This document shows positions 1-6,669 of a stretch of 21,725 nt of DNA, one piece after another. The number at the start of each line of letters is the position of its first letter. Position 1 is the stretch's first letter. The position numbers and the translations under genes are program-made. The notes under the pieces were generated by a model, which was not told the origin of the DNA, ran no database searches, and saw only the letters and a list, made by a program, of their open reading frames with translations. Source of the DNA: an uncultured Coriobacteriia bacterium (GTDB taxonomy: Bacteria; Actinomycetota; Coriobacteriia; Coriobacteriales; QAMH01); assembly GCA_902478425.1 (NCBI GenBank), contig CABSKV010000018.1, forward strand, positions 1 through 21,725, written 5' to 3'.

Positions 1-649
1 GGCGTGCGACACGCGCGATCTCGGCCTCGACACCGGCACGGGTGCTTGTCATGTCGTCCTCGAGCACGCGCCTTCGCTCGTCGAGCAGGTCTTGGATGCG
101 CGCGTATAGCTGCGTGCCGAATATCTCCCGAAACAGCGCCTCGCGCTCCTTCGTCTTGGCGTTGAGCACGGCCGCGAAGTCGTTTTGCGCGATCATGACG
201 ATACGGCTGAACTGCCTGGCATCGATGCCGAGAAGCTCGATGACGCGCGCCGTCACGTCATCGCTGCGCGAGGCAAGCGAGACGCCATCGGTTATGTCTT
301 CGAGAAACGCCTCGGGTTTGATCTCCGTCGTGCCCTCCCCGCGCTTCTTGGGGCGCATTTGCGCCGGGGCACGATACACCCGGTACTCGTGTCCCGCATG
401 CTCGAAGACGAGCTCGACGGACGTGAGCACATCGGGGGCGGCATGGTCTGAGCGCATCTCGCGAGCCTCGCGCACCTCGCCGCTCGTCTCGCCGTACAGG
501 GCGAACTTGATGGCGTCGAAGATGGTCGTCTTGCCCGAGCCGGTCGGCCCACAGATGAGGAACAGGCCGTGGTCGATGGCCGCGAAGTCCACCGTCTCGC
601 GCTCGGCATAAGGCCCAAAGGCCTGCATCGTGAGCATGAGGGGCTTCAT
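1..649 (-). CDS. sbcC: SbcC exonuclease subunit, N-terminal part (runs off window)
   Basis: This is the large ATPase subunit of the SbcCD (Mre11-Rad50-like) nuclease, which opens hairpins and processes double-strand ends. Only about the first 216 residues are present. Translation from ATG at 649 gives an SMC/Rad50-type N-lobe: a Walker A loop GPTGSGKTT at residues 34-42, followed by FDAIKFALYG, and a Q-loop-like segment VMIAQNDF. The visible part ends as a coiled coil would begin (DERRRVLEDD). The reading frame is open to base 2. The start codon overlaps the stop of sbcD as ATGA (646-649), so the two are translationally coupled. The partner immediately upstream is sbcD, which makes the assignment firm. 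The coiled coil, zinc hook and C-lobe lie outside the window. Confidence 0.93.
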   Translation of the reverse strand, partial: MKPLMLTMQAFGPYAERETVDFAAIDHGLFLICGPTGSGKTTIFDAIKFALYGETSGEVREAREMRSDHAAPDVLTSVELVFEHAGHEYRVYRAPAQMRPKKRGEGTTEIKPEAFLEDITDGVSLASRSDDVTARVIELLGIDARQFSRIVMIAQNDFAAVLNAKTKEREALFREIFGTQLYARIQDLLDERRRVLEDDMTSTRAGVEAEIARVAR

Positions 650-1779
650 AAGCGCGTCTCCTCGATACACGCGACGACGACGGCACGCTCGTCATCTGTG
701 AGCTCCGTGCCCGCTTGCTGCTCGTAGAACATGGAGAAGAGCTCGAGCGGGCTTGCCTTCTTCGTGCCAGCGATGCGCTCGCGCGCCCGCGATTGCGGGA
801 CGGTGAGTTGCTCCCAGTCGAGGCGCAGGATGTTGGGATACAGCGCGCGAAGCTTCGACATGGCATCCGGCAGGCCCTTGTCGGTGAGGGTGACGCGCAT
901 GTAGTCGAGCGGGTTTCCCTCGTCGATGCCCGAAAGCAGCTCCTCGTACGACGCGCGTATCTCGCGCATGTCATGCAGCGGCTCGAGCAGGCGCGTGCCG
1001 ATCTCGATCTGCCCGTCCTCGATACGGATGATGGTCGCGCTTTTCTCGTGGTTCACCTCGGAAAACGAGTACTTGAGCGGGCTTCCGCTATAGCGAATCT
1101 GCGGACGCCCCACGCTCTGGGCGCCATGCAGGTGGCCAAGCGCCACGTAATCGTACGCATCGAAGGCCGAGGCATCCACGTTATCCGTACCCCCGACGTT
1201 CACGACCTCGGAATCGCAGGTCTCTGGCGTACTGCCCGATGCCGTCACGAACTGGTGCGCGACGAGCACGTTTACGGCGTCCTCGGCGAGCTCGTCGCAG
1301 GAAAGCGCGGCGCGCACCGCATCGTCATGCGAGCTGATGGAGTCGGCCGCATCCGGCAGCGCCATGCGCACGTCGGTCGGACGCACGAAGGGCAGTAGGT
1401 GGATGCAGGCGCGCTCGCCGTCACACTCGAGCACGAAACGGTCGATATGCCCATCGAAGGCCTTGGCGATGTGCAGGCCCGACGAGGCAAGCAGCGCCGA
1501 GCAAAACGAGAGCTGCTGGGGTGCATCGTGGTTGCCGGGTATGGCAAACACCTCGACGCCGGCTTCGCAAAAGGCCGAGAAGAGCCTCTCGCACGTCTCG
1601 AGCGCCTCGCGCGACGGAATGGGGCGATCGAAGACATCACCGGCGATGAGGATGCCGGTGACCTCCTCCTCACGGGCAATCGTGACGAGCTGCTCGATGA
1701 CGTGAACCTGCTCCTCGATCATCGACAGGCCGTTGACGCGCTTGCCGATGTGCAGGTCTGCGATATGCAGGAGCTTCAA
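646..1779 (-). CDS. sbcD: SbcD nuclease subunit (Mre11-type phosphoesterase)
   Basis: This is the Mn-dependent nuclease subunit of SbcCD, 377 residues, close to the usual SbcD length. The calcineurin-like phosphoesterase motifs appear in order: DLHIGK (D8, H10), GDVFDRP (D48), GNHD (N83, H84), then VAHQF and GHLHG further on. The start is TTG at 1779. An AAGGAG SD sits 9 bases upstream, inside the last codons of the preceding small redox gene, whose stop is 3 bases away. The stop overlaps the sbcC start by 4 bases (ATGA). So the gene is the middle member of a packed unit: FTR-like gene, sbcD, sbcC. A long open frame on the opposite strand across this gene is only a codon-bias shadow. Confidence 0.95.
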   Translation of the reverse strand: MKLLHIADLHIGKRVNGLSMIEEQVHVIEQLVTIAREEEVTGILIAGDVFDRPIPSREALETCERLFSAFCEAGVEVFAIPGNHDAPQQLSFCSALLASSGLHIAKAFDGHIDRFVLECDGERACIHLLPFVRPTDVRMALPDAADSISSHDDAVRAALSCDELAEDAVNVLVAHQFVTASGSTPETCDSEVVNVGGTDNVDASAFDAYDYVALGHLHGAQSVGRPQIRYSGSPLKYSFSEVNHEKSATIIRIEDGQIEIGTRLLEPLHDMREIRASYEELLSGIDEGNPLDYMRVTLTDKGLPDAMSKLRALYPNILRLDWEQLTVPQSRARERIAGTKKASPLELFSMFYEQQAGTELTDDERAVVVACIEETRL

Positions 1780-1782
1780 GAG

Positions 1783-1980
1783 CTAGAGCTCCTTGTAGTA
1801 GAGCATGCAGTGGCAGTAGCCCTCGTACTCGGGGTCCGCGATCTGCTCGCGAAACTCCTCGCACATGCAGTAGTTTTCCTCGATCGTATGTACTTTGCAG
1901 GGGCAATAGCCCTCTCGCTTGAGGATGCCCGCACGTATCTTCTCGACGTGCTCGCGATCCTCGTTCATCCTGATCTTCAC
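1783..1980 (-). CDS. Small ferredoxin:thioredoxin reductase catalytic-chain-like protein
   Basis: This 65-residue protein is built around three CxC pairs: CPC (C26, C28), CMC (C38, C40) and CHC (C56, C58), ending CHCMLYYK. The pattern matches the ferredoxin:thioredoxin reductase catalytic beta chain, in which six such cysteines hold a 4Fe-4S cluster and an adjacent redox-active disulfide. Two features differ from plant FTR: the middle motif is CMC rather than CPC, and there is almost nothing outside the cysteine core. The start is GTG at 1980, because AAGGA lies 5 bases upstream; the internal ATG (1968) has no SD. It precedes sbcD by 3 bases and carries the sbcD SD in its C-terminal codons. 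Family membership is fairly sure. The electron donor and target are unknown, and no FTR variable subunit or thioredoxin is adjacent. Confidence 0.8.
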   Translation of the reverse strand: MKIRMNEDREHVEKIRAGILKREGYCPCKVHTIEENYCMCEEFREQIADPEYEGYCHCMLYYKEL

Positions 1981-2052
1981 GATGATCCTTTCCGCGACGA
2001 CCTACCGAGCTTAGCATGCGACTGGGACATGGTACATCCCACGTGCATTCGG

Positions 2053-2478
2053 TTACTCAGTCGTTGCGGGAGTCGCGGGTGCATCGAAGGCCGCAGCGCA
2101 GTGCGGGCAGCGCGTCGAGCCGACCTTGACCTCCTCGAGGCAGAACGGGCAGCACGGCGCATCCGGCTCGGCCTCGCCCTTCTTGCCACGCTCCCTCATC
2201 TTGTTCACGCCCTTGACCAGGCAGAACACGACAAATGCGATGATGAGGAAGTTGATGCACGCGCTGATGAAGGACCCGAAGTCGATACCCGTACCCGGGA
2301 TGACCAGACCACCGACCTCGCCGTTGCCACCCGTGACGAAGTTGATGAGCGGCTGGATGATATCCGAGGTGAGCGCCGTGACGATTGCGGTCAACGCGCC
2401 GCCGATGATGATGCCGACGGCCATGTCCATGACATCGCCCTGGTTGATGAACTCCCTGAACTCCTTGAAGAAACTCAT
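2053..2478 (-). CDS. mscL: Large-conductance mechanosensitive channel MscL with C-terminal zinc ribbon
   Basis: MscL is a homopentameric membrane channel that opens under high membrane tension to release solutes during hypo-osmotic shock. Translation from ATG 2478 gives 141 residues. The N-terminal amphipathic helix is MSFFKEFREF. TM1 spans about 17-43 (DMAVGIIIGGALTAIV), a periplasmic loop follows, and TM2 spans about 70-90 (ACINFLIIAFVVFCLV). A basic linker (MRERGKK) leads to an unusual cytoplasmic tail with two CxxC pairs, C110/C113 and C124/C127, a zinc-ribbon pattern replacing the usual C-terminal helix. The open frame extends 9 codons further upstream, but the purine-rich SD GAGGGGAGAG just before ATG 2478 fixes the start. 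It lies 72 bases upstream of the FTR-like gene and could be co-transcribed with it. Confidence 0.95.
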   Translation of the reverse strand: MSFFKEFREFINQGDVMDMAVGIIIGGALTAIVTALTSDIIQPLINFVTGGNGEVGGLVIPGTGIDFGSFISACINFLIIAFVVFCLVKGVNKMRERGKKGEAEPDAPCCPFCLEEVKVGSTRCPHCAAAFDAPATPATTE

Positions 2479-2535
2479 GATTCTCTCCCCTCTTAGCGGC
2501 AGCAATTTGCCGGGGTCTATCTATCTTTCCTCCAT

Positions 2536-2541
2536 ATTATA
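2536..2541 (-). promoter_or_regulatory. Putative -10 element upstream of mscL
   Basis: A perfect TATAAT on the minus strand would start a transcript near 2529, giving mscL a leader of about 50 bases. No good -35 hexamer lies at the right distance. Confidence 0.45.
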
Positions 2542-2562
2542 TGCGAGAAAGAAGAGAATAGG

Positions 2563-2591
2563 CGTGTAAAAGGGTCAGGCCCTTTTACACG
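2563..2591. repeat. Perfect 12-bp inverted repeat with 5-base loop, overlapping a stop codon
   Basis: Left arm CGTGTAAAAGGG (2563-2574), loop TCAGG, right arm CCCTTTTACACG (2580-2591), with no mismatch. The TAA stop of the queuosine-precursor transporter (2585-2587) lies in the right arm. No clear run of T follows on either strand, so an intrinsic terminator is possible but not typical. The GGG-loop-CCC core flanked by A/T runs also resembles dispersed REP-type palindromes. Confidence 0.6.
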
Positions 2592-3280
2592 TTTTCGGCA
2601 GCAACGAGCTCGCGTGCACCGCTCTTGCGGGTGAGCAGGTAGAAGACGGGGGTGTCGAGTGCCGCAAGGATGAACTTGCAGACGTACTGCCCCACCATCA
2701 TCGCAAAAAGCGTCGGGAGCATGGCCGCGTCGAATGCCCAGCCCATGCCGATGCCGAAGGCAACCGTGATGTAGATGACGGTATCGATCGCCTGCGAGCT
2801 CATGGTCGAGGCGTTGTTCCACACCCAGCGCCATGCCGTGCTCTTGCCGCGGGCGAGAAAAGAGTCGCGAATCTTGTGGAACACGAAGACATCCCAGCTC
2901 TGGCTCGTGAGATATGCGAGCAGCGAGGCGATGACGAAGACGACGTTCTGGCCAAGCAGCATCTCGTAGGCACCCTGCATCTCGGGACTCGCGGCCGGCA
3001 GCATCTGCGCGACGGCGATGAGGACGCAGGCGAGCACCTGGCAGACGAAACCCCATTTGACGATGAGCTGGGCTTCCTCGCGTCCCCATATCTCGCCGAC
3101 TACGTCGGTCATGAGAAAGGTGAGGAAGTAGCAGATGACCGCGCTTGGGACGACGACCGCCGTGCCGAAGAGCGTGAGTCCCGTCATGATCGTCTTTGCC
3201 GCCACCATGTTCGAGACGACGAGCGCAATGGCGAAGACCATGCCGCAGAGCATGAGGTTTCTATCGGTCTTTTGCATCAT
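2585..3280 (-). CDS. Queuosine precursor transporter, YhhQ/VUT family
   Basis: This is an integral membrane protein of 231 residues and about six hydrophobic segments. It carries the family landmarks: an early VSNMVAAKT, the TDVVGEIWGREEA motif after the second segment, and late segments with AIDTVIYITVAFG and a GQYVCKFILAALDTPVFY tail. The family imports preQ0/preQ1 or queuine for queuosine tRNA modification. Two adjacent ATG codons open the frame (3280 and 3277); the AAGGA SD is 3 bases from the first and 6 from the second, so the second is probably used. The gene follows queF by about 107 bases, and its leader looks like a preQ1-I riboswitch, which supports the substrate. The stop lies inside a perfect inverted repeat. 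Confidence 0.9.
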   Translation of the reverse strand: MMQKTDRNLMLCGMVFAIALVVSNMVAAKTIMTGLTLFGTAVVVPSAVICYFLTFLMTDVVGEIWGREEAQLIVKWGFVCQVLACVLIAVAQMLPAASPEMQGAYEMLLGQNVVFVIASLLAYLTSQSWDVFVFHKIRDSFLARGKSTAWRWVWNNASTMSSQAIDTVIYITVAFGIGMGWAFDAAMLPTLFAMMVGQYVCKFILAALDTPVFYLLTRKSGARELVAAENV

Positions 3281-3283
3281 GAT

Positions 3284-3320
3284 TCCTTAGTTTTTTATGG
3301 CTGGATGTTGCGAACAGCCC
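3284..3320 (-). promoter_or_regulatory. preQ1-I riboswitch (translational type) in front of the transporter
   Basis: On the minus strand a 5-bp stem GGCTG/CAGCC (3319-3315 with 3303-3299) closes an 11-base loop that begins TTC. It is followed by the tail ATAAAAAACTAAGGA (3298-3284). The A-rich tail ending in AAAAAACTA next to a small stem is the signature of the compact preQ1-I aptamer. Here the tail runs directly into the SD (AAGGA), so ligand binding would hide the ribosome site of the transporter gene. The loop differs from the Bacillus version and I could not settle the full second (pseudoknot) helix by eye. A further hairpin with a GCAA tetraloop (3339-3322, one mismatch) lies just upstream. 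The gene context (queF, precursor transporter) fits well. Confidence 0.8.
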
Positions 3321-3357
3321 CCCGTCGCTTGCGCGGCGGATTTGCAATACGGCGGCC

Positions 3358-3366
3358 ATGATAGCA
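3358..3366 (-). promoter_or_regulatory. Putative extended -10 promoter for the transporter leader
   Basis: TGC followed by TATCAT on the minus strand is an extended -10 element. It would start RNA near 3351, giving a leader of about 71 bases that contains the GCAA hairpin and the riboswitch. No convincing -35 is seen, and read-through from queF is an alternative. Confidence 0.35.
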
Positions 3367-3387
3367 CAGCGACGGACGCGATGCGCT

Positions 3388-3885
3388 TTAACGCGCGCCG
3401 TCACCCGAATCGAGGTCCGAGAGCTGCGAGAACATGCGCTCGGCGGCGACCTGCTCGTAGACCGAGCCAGGGCGCGCCCAGTTGGCGTACGGGTAGATGG
3501 AGATACCGCCACGCGGATAGAACATGCCGCGCACCTCGATGTACTTCGGATCCATGAGCGACACGAGGTCGCTAAGAATGACGTTTACCACGTCCTCGTG
3601 GAAGTCACCATGGTTGCGGAATGAGAACAGGTAGAGCTTGAGGCTCTTGCTCTCGACCATGCGCTTATCGGGCACGTAGTTGATGTAGAGCGTCGCAAAA
3701 TCGGGCTGACCCGTGATGGGACATAGCGTCGTGAACTCGGGGCAGCGAAACGTGACCATGTAGTCGCGATCTGGGTGCTTGTTCTCGAAGGTCTCGAGCA
3801 CGGATGGATCGTAATCGCGTGCGTACTCGGTCTGCTTGCTGCCGAGCAGCGTGAGATCTCCGGCCTCGCGGGAGGTTCGTGTCAT
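3388..3885 (-). CDS. queF: QueF, NADPH-dependent 7-cyano-7-deazaguanine (preQ0) reductase
   Basis: QueF reduces the nitrile of preQ0 to the aminomethyl group of preQ1, the last free-base step before queuosine is built on tRNA. At 165 residues it is of the short, single-domain type. The nucleophile region reads TTLCPITGQPD with C55 and D62, the same numbering as the Bacillus enzyme. The NADPH-binding motif ESKSLKLY begins at E78, and HGDFHED (H96, E97) follows. The start ATG at 3885 has an AGGAGG SD 8 bases upstream that overlaps the stop (TAG) of the preceding gene, so the two genes are co-transcribed. The transporter downstream shares the pathway. No queC, queD or queE is in the window. Confidence 0.96.
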   Translation of the reverse strand: MTRTSREAGDLTLLGSKQTEYARDYDPSVLETFENKHPDRDYMVTFRCPEFTTLCPITGQPDFATLYINYVPDKRMVESKSLKLYLFSFRNHGDFHEDVVNVILSDLVSLMDPKYIEVRGMFYPRGGISIYPYANWARPGSVYEQVAAERMFSQLSDLDSGDGAR

Positions 3886-3897
3886 GCCGCGTGCCTC

Positions 3898-4632
3898 CTA
3901 GTCGAGCTCGGTTGCCGAGGCGACCATGTTGTACGAATCGTCCGCGCCGAGCGCCTTGACGAGACGCGCGCGTTCGTCGAGCAGCTTGGCTTCGTCGCAG
4001 GGGAAGAAGGCGACGTAGACGGGACGCTTGTAGCTCATGTCCGCATGCACGTAGAGGTTACCCTCGCCGTCGAGCTGCTTTCGCACGCCCTCGAGCATGG
4101 AGGATGCGGCACCGACGTAGACGTCGCGATAGGCAGACGGATCGCTTGTGGCGACATCGGACTCGTAGGTGAGGATGGCGAAGCAACCGGGCTCTTTCGC
4201 GAAGGCGAGGTCGTCTCCCGCCGTATCCTTCTCGAGCGCAGCGGCCGGGCGCAGGGCGACGGCCGAGGCAATCGTCTCGTCGATTTGCTTCTCGCGGGCG
4301 AGCGCGGCGGCTACCTGGCGCTTCTGGGCGCGCGCCATGCGCGACTTGTGAATCTTGTGCGAGAAGTGCGCGACGGTCGCGACGGTGAGACCCACCACGG
4401 CGATGACGCCGATGCCGAGCACGGCGGCAGCATGCTTGCGCTCGTCGGCGCTCTGCCCATGACGCGCCTGGTCAAAGGTCTTCTCAACTGCCTTGGGAAC
4501 GTTGCCCACCGCAGACCTCACGGCGGGAAGCGCGACCTTTCCAAGTTCGAGATTGGCCGCGCCGATATACTTGGTAGCCGAGCCGATGGCGGCTGCGGCC
4601 TCCTGCATGGTCTTGAGAGTCGACATATCCAT
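3898..4632 (-). CDS. Membrane-anchored protein with GIY-YIG-like domain
   Basis: This protein has 244 residues. An N-terminal Ala-rich region is followed by one transmembrane helix (about 68-90, AAAVLGIGVIAVVGLTVATV), a basic stretch (KIHKSRMARAQKRQ), and a C-terminal domain from about 147. That domain has the order of a GIY-YIG fold: GCFAILTYE (149-157, the GIY strand), VYVGAAS with YVG at 172-174, R184 in a helix, E220 in LLDERARLV and N235 in DDSYN. These sit where the catalytic Tyr, Arg and Glu of GIY-YIG nucleases fall. I recognise the domain by eye from related Firmicutes/Actinobacteria sequences; nuclease activity is not shown. The start ATG 4632 has a GGAGGA SD 5 bases upstream. It sits 12 bases ahead of queF in one operon, but no functional link is evident. 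Confidence 0.65.
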   Translation of the reverse strand: MDMSTLKTMQEAAAAIGSATKYIGAANLELGKVALPAVRSAVGNVPKAVEKTFDQARHGQSADERKHAAAVLGIGVIAVVGLTVATVAHFSHKIHKSRMARAQKRQVAAALAREKQIDETIASAVALRPAAALEKDTAGDDLAFAKEPGCFAILTYESDVATSDPSAYRDVYVGAASSMLEGVRKQLDGEGNLYVHADMSYKRPVYVAFFPCDEAKLLDERARLVKALGADDSYNMVASATELD

Positions 4633-4786
4633 GATCTTCCTCCGTATTCATCGTCGTGAAGCCATTTGTTCGTCGAGGCTGTTACTTCATACCAGCCAGG
4701 TAATTGCTCCTATGCCCATACGAGGGTTCGCGATAAAATTTATGTTTAGATTTTACCATCGCATGGCGTTGCAAAGGACGTGAACC

Positions 4787-5824
4787 GTGTCACAAGAACT
4801 TTTCACCTGGATTCCCGCCTACGAGGCGATTGCAGACGCGCTGCTCGCGCGCAAGTACAACCGAGGCGAGGTCCTGAGCGTCTTCGAGGAGATCACGGGC
4901 GATGACGAGCGTACGAACATCGATCCGTTCACCTTCTTCACCGCCTTCAACCGCTCCATGATCGAGGTTGACCGCAAGAGCGCCATCGAGACCATCATGC
5001 AGCGCTTTAACATCGACGCTCCCCTACCCAGGGATTTCGTGGGTATCCCCTGCTCCAACCAGGAGGACTGGCAATACTTCGACGACTCCGACCAGGGCGT
5101 CGACGATTGCTGGGGGCTCTTCGAGACGGCACTCAAGCTCGCCGACGAGCCCGAGCGCGTCGAGGAGACGCACGAGCGCTTCTGCGAGCTCTTCGACACG
5201 GTGCACAAGCAAGACGGCATCACCAAGGCGCGCCTGACGCGCACCCTGTACTGGATGCGCCCCAACGCGTTTCTCCCCTTCGGCGAGAAGAGCCGCGAGT
5301 ACCTCCATGCACAAGCCGGCATCAACACGCCCATCATGATGCGCGGTGCCCGCTACCTGCGCCTGCTCAAGGAAGTAAACGCCGTCTGCGACGAGCCCTT
5401 CTACGAGATCGCCGCGCGCGCCTACAAGGCGGCGGATGACTCGGTCTGGTGGCCCTATCCCAACGATTACGATCCGGACATGAGCATTCACCAGTGGGTC
5501 ACCATACTCCAGGACGAGGAGCTGACCACGCCCGAGATACTCAAGGCGCTCAAGTACATCCACGAAAACGGCGACGAGGGCACCCCCGACGAGCTTGCCG
5601 ATCACTTCCTGCACGACCGCGAGTACTACAGCAGCTTGCTGCGCACCTATGCCCGCAACGTCGCGCGCAGGATGGGACGCGGCAATTTCAAGGGTTCCTG
5701 GTGGCCCATCATGTTCGTCGGCCGCAACGCCAACGCGGATGACAGACACATGGGCGATTACATCTGGCACTTGAGGCCAGAGGTTGTCGACGCGATCATC
5801 GCGTACGAAAAGGAAGAAATCTAG
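4787..5824 (+). CDS. Stand-alone McrB-type N-terminal domain protein (no AAA+ domain)
   Basis: This soluble protein has 345 residues. Residues 5-200 match the N-terminal region found ahead of the AAA+ GTPase in many McrB-like restriction proteins: FTWIPAYEAIADALL, NIDPFTFFTAFNR, the DFVGIP motif, DDCWGLFETALKLAD and TRTLYWMRPNAFLPF. Residues 228-345 match the module that usually follows: DMSIHQWVTILQDEE, YYSSLLRTYARNVARRMG, then SWWPIMFVGRNA and a final IWHLRPEVVDAI. The protein stops where the motor domain would start; no Walker motif is present. The start is GTG at 4787 with AAGGA 8 bases upstream; the leader lies in an AT-rich stretch (4728-4756). The next gene converges, so no AAA+ partner or McrC lies downstream. 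The assignment is by recalled family pattern. DNA recognition is plausible but unproven. Confidence 0.6.
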   Translation: MSQELFTWIPAYEAIADALLARKYNRGEVLSVFEEITGDDERTNIDPFTFFTAFNRSMIEVDRKSAIETIMQRFNIDAPLPRDFVGIPCSNQEDWQYFDDSDQGVDDCWGLFETALKLADEPERVEETHERFCELFDTVHKQDGITKARLTRTLYWMRPNAFLPFGEKSREYLHAQAGINTPIMMRGARYLRLLKEVNAVCDEPFYEIAARAYKAADDSVWWPYPNDYDPDMSIHQWVTILQDEELTTPEILKALKYIHENGDEGTPDELADHFLHDREYYSSLLRTYARNVARRMGRGNFKGSWWPIMFVGRNANADDRHMGDYIWHLRPEVVDAIIAYEKEEI

Positions 5825-5853
5825 CCCCGGTCACAAGCCTCGCGGCGTAGCCT

Positions 5854-6669
5854 CTAGGCGAAGAAATCCTGCTCGGCGCTCGCATCGAGACGCCCGCTCA
5901 TGCGCGCGCTCGAAGCCTCCTCCACGAGTGCGTTGAAGAGGTTGCCCATGTGCTTTTCGCCGAGGAAGAACTCGGGGTGCCACTGCACGCCGAGCATGAA
6001 TGTCTTGTCGACAGCCTCGATCGCCTCGATGAGCCCATCGGCCGCATACGCCACGGGCACGAAGCCATCGGCGACGACACGCACGCCCTGGTGGTGAAAC
6101 GAGTTGGCCGCCGACGAATCGGCCCCCAGGATGCCGTGCAGACGCGAGCCGCGCTTCACGTCGATGTAATGCGCCGCCTCGGTCGGCTCCTCGGTCTGCC
6201 AATGCAGGATAGCGCGCTGCGTGAGGCTGTCAACACCATCGTATTGCGCGGGCAGATCCACGTATAACGTGCCACCATAGTGCACGTTCATCGTCTGCAT
6301 GCCACGGCATATGCCAAGCGTGGGCACGTCGAAGCGATGCGCGAAGTCGAGGATGAGGCTCTCGACCGCATCACGCAGCGGGGTAATCTCGCCGAGCTTC
6401 TCGTACTCGTCGGTATCGGGCGAAATACCGTAGCGCTCCGGGTCGACGTCCTGGCCGCCCGTGAGCACGAAGCCGTCGACGATGGGCAGCAGGCGCTCGT
6501 AGACGCGCCGGTCGTGCGAGAGCGGGAAGATGAGCGGCACGCCACCCGAGAGCACGATCGAATTGATGTAGTGGTCGTTCACGCGGAAGATGTGGTCTTC
6601 CGGCATTTGCGTGGGCACGATGCCGATGATGGGGAGCGTTCCGCGCTCCTGGTTTGCCAGCGTATCCAT
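5854..6669 (-). CDS. Class I glutamine amidotransferase-like hydrolase (gamma-glutamyl-GABA hydrolase/PuuD family)
   Basis: This is a peptidase C26 family enzyme of 271 residues, in the range for PuuD-like gamma-glutamyl hydrolases. The nucleophile elbow reads LGICRGMQ with C121; FHHQGV (H193) follows and the catalytic pair is in QWHPE (H231, E233). The early TGGQDVDPERYG (70-81) is typical of the C26 subgroup. The ATG follows directly on the TAG stop of the upstream cysteine hydrolase gene with no spacing and no clear SD, which suggests translational coupling. It is the last gene of a three-gene unit. The likely substrate is a gamma-glutamyl amide or amine conjugate. No putrescine-degradation genes are next to it, so PuuD itself should not be assumed. 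Confidence 0.88.
   Translation of the reverse strand: MDTLANQERGTLPIIGIVPTQMPEDHIFRVNDHYINSIVLSGGVPLIFPLSHDRRVYERLLPIVDGFVLTGGQDVDPERYGISPDTDEYEKLGEITPLRDAVESLILDFAHRFDVPTLGICRGMQTMNVHYGGTLYVDLPAQYDGVDSLTQRAILHWQTEEPTEAAHYIDVKRGSRLHGILGADSSAANSFHHQGVRVVADGFVPVAYAADGLIEAIEAVDKTFMLGVQWHPEFFLGEKHMGNLFNALVEEASSARMSGRLDASAEQDFFA

Noticed and set aside
1399..2496. Long open frame on the plus strand opposite sbcD, the FTR-like gene and mscL
   Set aside because: It is an antisense shadow caused by high-GC codon bias; the three minus-strand genes have clear family motifs and SD sites.
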